Shown here: in pieces, positions 1 to 5,895 of the stretch
Layout: every line of letters starts with the position of its first letter
Position numbering within the stretch: position 1 is the first letter of the stretch
The notes under the pieces: model-generated
What the model was told of the DNA's origin: nothing
Seen by the model: only the letters and a program-made list of their open reading frames with translations
Database searches by the model: none
Made by a program: the position numbers and the translations under genes
DNA from: Desulfobacterales bacterium CG2_30_60_27
GTDB taxonomy: Bacteria; Desulfobacterota; Desulfobulbia; Desulfobulbales; CG2-30-60-27
DNA length: 35,975 nucleotides
Reading direction: 5' to 3'
Assembly (NCBI GenBank): GCA_001873115.1
Contig: MNYK01000033.1
Coordinates: forward strand, 1,913 to 37,887

Positions 1-53
1 GGCTCGTTCGTTTTTCCATCAGGATGTTTCCATATCTTCGGCGGTGTGCAAAC

Positions 54-83
54 TTGACAGAAGACAGCCTTTGTGACTACAAT
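54..83 (+). promoter_or_regulatory. Sigma-70-type promoter for the phd/vapC pair
   Basis: TTGACA (54-59) and TACAAT (78-83) are separated by 18 bases and lie about 40 bases upstream of the antitoxin start. The -35 box is a perfect consensus and the -10 box has one mismatch. This is read from sequence only. Confidence 0.65.
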
Positions 84-122
84 AACCACATGCTGATCAA
101 TACACCAGCACGAGGTTGAATC

Positions 123-410
123 ATGCCCGCAAAAACCGTTGGCATCCGTGAAGCCAAGGCCAATCTCAGCAAATATCTCCAGACCGTCCGCCAGGGCGCC
201 GAGATCATCCTTACCGATCGCGGCCGGCCGGTGGGGAAAATAGTACCCATCCAGCCGGAAGAACTCCCCCTGGCGGCCCGGCTGCGGCAGCTTGAGGAAA
301 AGGGGCTAATCGAACTCCGCGTACCCCGAAAGGCCCGGTTCGCCCCCATTCCGCTGCCGGACGGACTGGCCCAACGCCTGCTCCAGGAGGACAGGGGCCA
401 TGACCGATAA
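123..410 (+). CDS. Phd/YefM-family antitoxin
   Basis: This 95-aa protein is the antitoxin of a type II toxin-antitoxin pair. The N-terminal half has the Phd/YefM pattern: 'VGIREAKANLSKYL' followed by a 'G..I.LTDRGRPVGKIVPI' strand, the fold that dimerises and binds operator DNA in this family. The C-terminal part would wrap the toxin. The start at 123 has a GAGG ribosome-binding site 7 bases upstream. The stop overlaps the toxin start by 11 bases (400-410), which implies translational coupling. By family behaviour the protein should repress its own promoter at 54-83. Family assignment is confident; the exact subfamily is not. Confidence 0.9.
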   Translation: MPAKTVGIREAKANLSKYLQTVRQGAEIILTDRGRPVGKIVPIQPEELPLAARLRQLEEKGLIELRVPRKARFAPIPLPDGLAQRLLQEDRGHDR

Positions 411-849
411 GCACCCGGGCGCCTTGTACTGGGACGCCTCGGCCGTACTCTCGCTGCTGTTCAAAGACTTTCACAGCGATTCCGCCGCGACCTGGGCGCA
501 CGGCGGCGCGGTTCATCTCATCTCCACCCTGGCCTGTGCGGAAACCAGTGCGGTCATCGCCCGCCTGCAACGAGACCAGGCGGTTACCGATGTCCTCGCC
601 CAGTCCGCCAGGAACGCTCTCGCCTCCGGGCCCTGGCGCCGCACCACTGTTCAGCCGGACTGGGAAAAAATCCATTCCCTGGCAACAAGCTGGCCCCTGC
701 GCGGCGCCGACCTCTGGCACCTGGCCTGCGCCAAGAGCCTGCAACAGCACCTGCCGGAACTCCACCTGCTCACCTTTGACAACAGGTTGCACGAGGCCGC
801 CCTGGGGGAAGGCCTGATCCATGCCGGCCCGATGCGCGGGAAGGCGTAG
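400..849 (+). CDS. vapC: PIN-domain toxin (VapC family)
   Basis: This 149-aa PIN-domain protein is the probable toxin of the upstream antitoxin. VapC toxins are Mg-dependent ribonucleases that usually cut tRNA or rRNA. The acidic quartet can be placed at Asp12 ('YWDASAVLSLLF'), Glu48 ('CAETSAV'), Asp104 ('RGADLWHLACA') and Asp127 ('LTFDNRL'), so the active site looks intact. Length is normal for the family. It is translationally coupled to the antitoxin through the overlap at 400-410. The RNA target cannot be read from sequence. It runs convergently toward higBA, and a short GC-rich repeat lies between them. Confidence 0.9.
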   Translation: MTDKHPGALYWDASAVLSLLFKDFHSDSAATWAHGGAVHLISTLACAETSAVIARLQRDQAVTDVLAQSARNALASGPWRRTTVQPDWEKIHSLATSWPLRGADLWHLACAKSLQQHLPELHLLTFDNRLHEAALGEGLIHAGPMRGKA

Positions 850-855
850 TCCAAA

Positions 856-898
856 GCCCGGATTCCGAACCCCGAACCCCGGATACCGGGCACCGAAC
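856..898. repeat. Short CCGG-rich intergenic repeat, copy A
   Basis: A run of near-repeating units of the form CCGGAT, CCGAAC, CCCGAAC, CCGGATACCGGGCACCG lies immediately after vapC. A similar run lies after rlmH (about 26000-26070). It is probably a dispersed intergenic repeat. It may form weak hairpins but has no T-run. Confidence 0.5.
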
Positions 899-959
899 AT
901 AGTTATTTGCTACTCTCGACTCGTGATGGATACGACCTAAGAGGCCTCGCTCGGTTCCT

Positions 960-1259
960 TTACGCCGCGACCGGGATGATCTCCTGTTCGATGCGTTTGG
1001 CGTTTGCAATCTCCGCCACCCGCAGGTCGTATGCCGCCTGCAAATTCAGCCATGAGCGGGCATCGCCGCCAAAGTAACGCGCCAGGCGCATGGCCGTATC
1101 CGCCGAAATACCGCGCCGCTCCCGGACAATATCGTTGATGCGCGGCGCCGGCACGTTGAGCGCCTTGGACAGCGCGTTGGCGCTTAAGCCCAGCGGCACC
1201 AGATATTCCTCCCGCAGGATCTCGCCGGGATGTACCGGCCGCATGCCATTCTTGAACAT
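960..1259 (-). CDS. higA: HigA-family antitoxin (XRE-type HTH)
   Basis: This 99-aa antitoxin belongs to the HigA addiction-module family. The opening 'MRPVHPGEILREEYLVPLGLS' is characteristic, followed by an XRE helix-turn-helix ('SANALSKALNVPAPRINDIV') and 'GISADTAMRLARYFG'. The C-terminal helix ('SWLNLQAAYDLRVAE') matches the family. It follows the toxin gene by 12 bases, the usual higB-higA order with the toxin first. In this family the antitoxin binds the promoter palindrome and represses the pair. The palindrome at 1569-1578 is the likely target. Confidence in the family is high. Confidence 0.93.
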   Translation of the reverse strand: MFKNGMRPVHPGEILREEYLVPLGLSANALSKALNVPAPRINDIVRERRGISADTAMRLARYFGGDARSWLNLQAAYDLRVAEIANAKRIEQEIIPVAA

Positions 1260-1271
1260 AGCAGTTCTCCG

Positions 1272-1550
1272 TCAGTGGTAGTCCACGATCTCGACGTCTT
1301 CCGGGCCATTCTCCGTCCACCGGAAACACACGCGGAACTGGTTGTTCACGCGGATGCTGTACTGCCCGGCGCGGTCGCCCTGCAATGCTTCCAGCCGATT
1401 GCCAGGCGGCGAGCGCAAAAACTCCAGCGTTTGCGTCGCATCGAGCATGACCAGCTTGCGTGCCGCGACATTGGCAATGGTGGCAAACCGCTTGCACTTG
1501 CCGGTGGTGAACAAAACTTGCGTATCGGCGCAACGGAAGCTGTTGATCAT
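1272..1550 (-). CDS. higB: HigB-family toxin (RelE superfamily)
   Basis: This 92-aa protein is a RelE/HigB-fold ribonuclease toxin that would cleave mRNA on the ribosome. Visible family marks are 'MINSFRCADTQVLFTTGK' at the N-terminus, 'LEALQGDRAGQYSIRVNNQFRV' in the middle and 'WTENGPEDVEIVDYH' at the end, closely following the HigB pattern. It lies directly upstream of higA and shares its promoter. The ATG at 1550 has no ribosome-binding site upstream and sits about 7 bases from the predicted -10 box, so the message may be leaderless. Length is typical. Confidence 0.92.
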   Translation of the reverse strand: MINSFRCADTQVLFTTGKCKRFATIANVAARKLVMLDATQTLEFLRSPPGNRLEALQGDRAGQYSIRVNNQFRVCFRWTENGPEDVEIVDYH

Positions 1551-1556
1551 GCTGCA

Positions 1557-1585
1557 ATCATATAACGCTTAACGTTAAACATCAA
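1557..1585 (-). promoter_or_regulatory. higBA promoter with palindromic operator
   Basis: On the minus strand TTGATG (1580-1585) and TATGAT (1557-1562) are exactly 17 bases apart. The perfect palindrome TTAACGTTAA (1569-1578) lies in the spacer, where bound HigA would block RNA polymerase. The assignment rests on motif match and position. Confidence 0.7.
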
Positions 1586-1634
1586 GGATGAAAGACGATA
1601 TCAGCGTGTCTTGGGCGCACAGCTAAGCTGGTGT

Positions 1635-3164
1635 TCATGATAACCCGAGAATGGCCTTTACCTTCTGGACCTTATCCCACTGTTTTTTGGAGCATTGTTT
1701 CTTTGTCCAATTTTTTTCAGCCTGCCAGCGTTCCATGATGGCTGCGGCTAATTTTTTTTGGTTCTCCGTCGAGGCTGTAGCAACCCTTGGCCAGATATTC
1801 GGCATGGGGTCTTTGGCGTCATTAGAGGCCAGACGTAAAGCCATGTCCTCTTTGCGAATGCAGGCCAGGTCTTTTTCTGATTGGGTCATGCCGTCCCATC
1901 TCTCCTGCTGTCCGGCCTTTGCCCTTTCCTCCTCGGCCTGGCGCATAGCCTCCTGCCTGGCCTTTTCCTGGGCGGCTTCCCGCTGAATAAGGAACTCTTC
2001 ATCCTGCTGTCGTTTTTCCGCTCCCAGGCGCTGATGTTCAGTATGAATATCGGCGCAAATCGCCTGGTGCTGCTCCTGCATGATGGCGGCTTCCGGGGCG
2101 GACAGGGGCTTTAACTCAACCCAGCCAAAGGGGCGCAAGGTGTGCATGACCTTTGGCTTACTGGAATCGGCGGCCAGCCAGATGGTGTTGGCGTGGTCCT
2201 GAGTCTGTTTGCCTTTGCCCTGCATGATTCTGATCTGTCGTCGTCCTTCAACCGTGCAGCATTCGGCCCCGGAGTGGCGACCGATTCGAGCGAAACAGGG
2301 TGGCATGGCGGATGGGTTTATTCCTAAGCCGCTAAGCTCACGGTCTTCGCGGCTTTTTTCTTTGCCAAAGAATGTTTGTACGGCCTTACTGATCTCGGCC
2401 ATGGTCACTGGCTGCTTGATCCCGGCCTTGGCGTGTGGAGTGATGACCGTGATCGAGCCCAGGAACGTCACTCCTGGTTCGATGACCTCCAGAATCTGAT
2501 AGACCCGTTCTTTCTCCTCCACCTTTTTCGATGGCCACTTGCGACAGTCCACGCCATAAACGATTTTCCTTGGCACCGTCGCAGTTGGCATGAAGTCCGA
2601 GACCTTAACCAACCGGAAGGGGTCGGTTTCAAACTGCGAAAATTTCAACAAATCCTTTTCCATCTTTTTGGCCTCACGGGCATTATAGGGGGGGAGGGTC
2701 TTGCCGTTATTCCGCAGGTTGAGAATGGCGGTGCGCAGCGCCCCCTTAATCGAAGAGCCGGGCAGATAGGGCAGGCCGGTCATCTGTAAACTGGCGGTGC
2801 GGCTGATCGAAAAATTATTCAGATTTTGCTGCACATCTTTTGGCGCCAGATTCAAGGTCTTGTTGTAGTGCTCGACAAACCCGGGACAAACCGCCACCCG
2901 CTCACCATCCAGAACAACGCCGACTTGGCTCCGCATGAACTTGTAGATGTCCAAGAGTGACGGCACCGTGCCTTGCAAACAGATACGGGAAAACTTTTCG
3001 CGGTCGGCCTTGCTGAGCGCGGCCACAAAACGGAACGGATCGAAATGAATTAATTCGCTCTTCTTGTCGTCAATGGCAAACGCTGTCGGCTCATAGACCT
3101 GGTCGCAGCCGACATGAACCGGGGCAAGCGTCGTGATTTGAAAAAAGGTGGTTTCAGGCTGCAT
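1635..3164 (-). CDS. csm5: Type III-A CRISPR effector subunit Csm5, with long C-terminal extension
   Basis: This 509-aa RAMP protein would cap the backbone of the Csm complex near the crRNA 3' end. Family marks are 'TTLAPVHVGC' near the N-terminus, 'FSISRTASLQMTGLPYLPGSSIKGALRTAI' across residues 118-147, and 'HTLRPFGWVEL' near residue 341. I chose the ATG at 3164 because GGAGG lies 10 bases upstream; the ATG at 3188 lies upstream of that site and inside csm4. Csm4's stop (3167-3169) sits just ahead of this start. Residues about 357-425 are Glu/Gln/Arg/Lys-rich and look like coiled coil. Residues 426-509 form a further basic, Trp- and Lys-rich tail. The RAMP body seems to end by about 355, so this extension is unusual. 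Confidence 0.9.
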   Translation of the reverse strand: MQPETTFFQITTLAPVHVGCDQVYEPTAFAIDDKKSELIHFDPFRFVAALSKADREKFSRICLQGTVPSLLDIYKFMRSQVGVVLDGERVAVCPGFVEHYNKTLNLAPKDVQQNLNNFSISRTASLQMTGLPYLPGSSIKGALRTAILNLRNNGKTLPPYNAREAKKMEKDLLKFSQFETDPFRLVKVSDFMPTATVPRKIVYGVDCRKWPSKKVEEKERVYQILEVIEPGVTFLGSITVITPHAKAGIKQPVTMAEISKAVQTFFGKEKSREDRELSGLGINPSAMPPCFARIGRHSGAECCTVEGRRQIRIMQGKGKQTQDHANTIWLAADSSKPKVMHTLRPFGWVELKPLSAPEAAIMQEQHQAICADIHTEHQRLGAEKRQQDEEFLIQREAAQEKARQEAMRQAEEERAKAGQQERWDGMTQSEKDLACIRKEDMALRLASNDAKDPMPNIWPRVATASTENQKKLAAAIMERWQAEKNWTKKQCSKKQWDKVQKVKAILGLS

Positions 3165-3166
3165 AG

Positions 3167-4195
3167 TCAATGAACCTCCAGGCGGCATGGCAGATACATC
3201 GAATAGCCCTGGCCCACGGTACGTGGGTCGGCCAGGGAAATGCCGGTTACGGCTCGACCGAGATAAGGATTGTTAAAGGCGTCAGCCGATTGCGGCAAAA
3301 AGACCGCCCCTTCATCGGCCATGACAATGGGTGCCTTAAAAGGTTTGTCGGTTAACACCAGGCGGTCGCCGTGCTTGCCGAAGCGGGTGAACGGAGAAAA
3401 GAATGACTGGCGGTAAGCGCCCTGCTCCGGCACCGCAGGCCCCAGGGTGTAACAGGCGTTGGCATTAGGCAGGGATGGCAGCGGCAATTCTTGCCATTCG
3501 CCTACCATGAACCGGCCCAGTCCGCTGCTGGCGTCTCGGCCGAAGCCGAAGGCCCCGATATTTTTAAACGCCTGCAACACCCGGTCAATATCGGTGGCTG
3601 CGGGGTCGAGCAGGCAGAAGATGGTCAACTCGGTTTCCGGTAGATAGCATTGATTTTCATGGACAAAGGGGGCGAAGCACTCGCCGGTGGTTTGGGTCAG
3701 ACGATTGATGGTGTTGTGGATGCGGCGGTCAAGCGCCATAAAATTTCTGACTTGGCCAAGCTGCCGGGCAGTTGTCGGAGAGACAAGCTTACGGTACCGT
3801 TCAAACAGGGCTGTATCGTCGATAAGGTGATCTTCCTTAAGGTGCAGAGCGAGAGTCTCCTCGATCAGCAACCATTTCTTTTTTTTGTTGGCCTTGCGCT
3901 CGATAAGTCGTGCCAGCCCATCGTCCTTGTCCTTGGCCGGAAACATTATGGCCATGGACAGGTCAGGCCTTTTGACGGCATAAACCGTCTGGTCGTTTTC
4001 CACCAAACGCGGCCAGGCGGTGGAAAACACTGCAAAAGGTTTAGTCGGATACAGTTCAATCCAGCGATCAAGGCCGCCGTTCAGGGTGGCGGGCTGGTTG
4101 GCCGCCTGCCAGCAGAAGTGACCGAAGATGGTGTCTCCCTTCAAGGGTGTTCCAAAGGCGGTCCGGGGCTTGATGGTGATGGCGTAAAGTTTCAC
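3167..4195 (-). CDS. csm4: Type III-A CRISPR effector subunit Csm4
   Basis: This 342-aa RAMP protein holds the 5' handle of the crRNA and contacts Cas10 in the Csm complex. The N-terminal 'TAFGTPLKGDTIFGHFCW' (about residues 12-29) is the conserved Csm4 loop. 'IGAFGFGRDASSGLGRF' is the glycine-rich RAMP loop. 'HNTINRLTQTTGECFAPF' also fits the family. It starts with GTG at 4195 behind GGGAGA. It lies 26 bases after the embedded ParE-type toxin gene and just upstream of csm5, so it appears to be in one transcript with both. Length is normal. Confidence 0.92.
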   Translation of the reverse strand: MKLYAITIKPRTAFGTPLKGDTIFGHFCWQAANQPATLNGGLDRWIELYPTKPFAVFSTAWPRLVENDQTVYAVKRPDLSMAIMFPAKDKDDGLARLIERKANKKKKWLLIEETLALHLKEDHLIDDTALFERYRKLVSPTTARQLGQVRNFMALDRRIHNTINRLTQTTGECFAPFVHENQCYLPETELTIFCLLDPAATDIDRVLQAFKNIGAFGFGRDASSGLGRFMVGEWQELPLPSLPNANACYTLGPAVPEQGAYRQSFFSPFTRFGKHGDRLVLTDKPFKAPIVMADEGAVFLPQSADAFNNPYLGRAVTGISLADPRTVGQGYSMYLPCRLEVH

Positions 4196-4221
4196 AGTCT
4201 TCTCCCTGGTCAGGTTATCAA

Positions 4222-4503
4222 TTAGGGCAACTTCTTAGGGTCTTGGCGGTTATCGAATACAGCATGAACGACGATTCCCTCGGCTTCTATTGTGAAAAAG
4301 ATGGAAAAAGGAAATCGCCTGATGACGCACCTACGAAAGCAGGAATGGACGACTTGGCAACTTTCCGGAAAGCTGATGATGTGCCTGATGGCCACCTCAA
4401 GGCAATCCAGAAATTCAAAACCAAGACCTGGCCGCTGTCTTTCGTACCACGAAAAAGCCGACTCGGTTTCAAACTTGGCGCGTCCGGTATAGATGATCTT
4501 CAT
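4222..4503 (-). CDS. RelE/ParE-family toxin embedded in the csm operon
   Basis: This 93-aa protein belongs to the RelE/ParE toxin superfamily. The pattern 'FETESAFSWYERQRPGLGFEFLDCLEVAIRHI' followed by 'FPESCQVV', 'RRCVIRRFPFSIFFTIE' and 'VVHAVFDNRQDPKKLP' is typical of ParE-like toxins paired with the short addiction-module antitoxin upstream. Family members poison gyrase or cleave mRNA; which applies here cannot be told. It overlaps the antitoxin gene by 4 bases and lies 26 bases before csm4, in the same direction as all csm genes. It appears full length, so it is not visibly a decayed remnant. Confidence 0.9.
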   Translation of the reverse strand: MKIIYTGRAKFETESAFSWYERQRPGLGFEFLDCLEVAIRHIISFPESCQVVHSCFRRCVIRRFPFSIFFTIEAEGIVVHAVFDNRQDPKKLP

Positions 4504-4727
4504 CGGACAGGATTCCTCAATGCGGCATGGACGTCCTGCCAGTCATGGAGTGTCGCCTTGCCTGCCTTGTATTCGGCGTATCGCTGATCGAGTTCTTGTC
4601 GTTGCCATTCCGGCAAGGGCAGTTCTGCATTGCTGCGTGCGATGGAATCCCAGATGTCCTCAACCAGGAGAATTTTTTCCGGAAGTGCCAGGTTATCAAT
4701 TTCCTGAATCAGGTTGTTTCGTTCCAC
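4500..4727 (-). CDS. Addiction-module antitoxin (TIGR02574-like), partner of the ParE-type toxin
   Basis: This 75-aa acidic protein has the form of the 'putative addiction module component' family. The N-terminal helices carry 'LALPEKILLVEDIWDSIA', followed by 'LPEWQRQELDQRYAEYKAGK' and a short tail ending 'HDWQDV'. The family acts as antitoxin to RelE/ParE toxins. It begins 24 bases after the csm3 stop and overlaps the toxin gene by 4 bases. No separate promoter is obvious in the 24-base gap, so expression probably depends on the csm transcript. Confidence 0.9.
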   Translation of the reverse strand: MERNNLIQEIDNLALPEKILLVEDIWDSIARSNAELPLPEWQRQELDQRYAEYKAGKATLHDWQDVHAALRNPVR

Positions 4728-4751
4728 GGCATGGGCCTCCTGTCAGCTTGG

Positions 4752-5474
4752 TTAATTGTTCTTTCCCGCAAAGAGAGTGACATCGTTAAACTGTTGTTGC
4801 AGCGCCGCATCGTCAAACTCAAAGCGCACCCGACCATATCCCCGGCTGCCGCTGCCGCCCAAGGCGTCATATTCCAGCATCTTCAAACCATCCAACAGAA
4901 ATTTTTCCAGGCCGGAATCCTGACCGTAGACTTTGAGCGAAATGGCGAAGTCAAAAGTCAGTCCGGACGGCACCCGTTCGGTAAAACGGGGATGCTCTGC
5001 AGTGCCATTGATCCGGTTGATAGTGTTTTCCGATTTAACCTCGGTAAAGGGCAAATTCTGGCCCCGTAGTTCATCGCGGGAGCACTCAGCCAGGTTGCAA
5101 TCGGCAAAGGACAATCTGGTTGGGCCGAGTTTGGCTGCGGCCTCACCGTCAGCGCCGGAGGAGCCGAACAATTTCAGGATGGCCTCGGCCTGCTCTCTTT
5201 GTGTGGGCGAAAGCTCCTGGCGGTCAAGGACTTTGGCGCTCAAGGCAGTACCATTATTGCCGAAGAGGCCGATCAGGCCGCTGCGCATCTCCAGGAGAGA
5301 CCGGACCTTGCCTTTCAGAGAAGAGCCGGGGATATATGGTTCCAGGGTGTGCGGGTGTTTGACCACCGGGTTGTCGGTGCCGCCGATGTGCATCTCCAGG
5401 TCACCGGCCCCGATATGGAGGCCGCTCTGCAGGATGATTCGGCCCTTGATCTGTTTGATATCGTTCAATTGCAT
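4752..5474 (-). CDS. csm3: Type III-A CRISPR effector subunit Csm3 (target-RNA nuclease backbone)
   Basis: This 240-aa RAMP subunit would form the repeating backbone of the Csm complex and cut target RNA at 6-nt intervals. 'GLHIGAGDLEMHIGGTDNPV' (about residues 18-37) contains Asp34, which aligns with the catalytic Asp of known Csm3 proteins, so slicing should be intact. 'PYIPGSSLKGKVRSLLE' follows, and 'LGGSGSRGYGRVRFEF' is the C-terminal glycine-rich loop. I chose the ATG at 5474 because GGGAGG lies 7 bases upstream; the ATG at 5492 would overlap csm2 and lacks such a site. It is directly followed by the embedded TA pair instead of csm4. Confidence 0.94.
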   Translation of the reverse strand: MQLNDIKQIKGRIILQSGLHIGAGDLEMHIGGTDNPVVKHPHTLEPYIPGSSLKGKVRSLLEMRSGLIGLFGNNGTALSAKVLDRQELSPTQREQAEAILKLFGSSGADGEAAAKLGPTRLSFADCNLAECSRDELRGQNLPFTEVKSENTINRINGTAEHPRFTERVPSGLTFDFAISLKVYGQDSGLEKFLLDGLKMLEYDALGGSGSRGYGRVRFEFDDAALQQQFNDVTLFAGKNN

Positions 5475-5488
5475 GGATGTTCCTCCCG

Positions 5489-5875
5489 TCAATTAGGTCC
5501 GTGAATTTTATAAAAGGCAGTAAAGGCCTCAAACAGATTGGCAAAGACCTGCAAGTCCTCTTTGCGCTTGATCTGCTCGATGCCGGTTTTCATGAAGCCG
5601 ACAAACTCATCGGTCACTAATTTCCGGCCCTTGGCATAGGCGACTTTGGCCAGCAGCATATGGACATGGGGCAGGATTTGATCCCAGTCGGTTTGCGCGG
5701 CGCGAGACATGGTGTTCAAGCGAACGATTTCATCAAAAAAGCGTCGTAACTGCGTGCCCTTGTTGACGTTGCTTCCCTTGCTCCCGATGTCCTTGGCGAG
5801 TTTCTCGGCCATATCCGAAAAAAGCGTGGGGTCAATCACCTTTTTGACTGGATCCTTCCATAAGACATATTGCAT
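5489..5875 (-). CDS. csm2: Type III-A CRISPR effector small subunit Csm2
   Basis: This 128-aa helical protein is the small (Cas11-type) subunit that lines the crRNA-target duplex in the Csm complex. 'KGTQLRRFFDEIV' near residues 46-58 and 'VTDEFVGFMKTGIEQIK' are recognisable Csm2 segments. The ATG at 5875 has AGGAGG 7 bases upstream and lies 20 bases after the cas10 stop. A longer reading frame to 5992 would run into cas10 and is not supported. It precedes csm3 by 14 bases in the standard csm1-csm2-csm3 order. Confidence 0.92.
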   Translation of the reverse strand: MQYVLWKDPVKKVIDPTLFSDMAEKLAKDIGSKGSNVNKGTQLRRFFDEIVRLNTMSRAAQTDWDQILPHVHMLLAKVAYAKGRKLVTDEFVGFMKTGIEQIKRKEDLQVFANLFEAFTAFYKIHGPN

Positions 5876-5895
5876 TCGTATCCTCCTTTTTTTGC

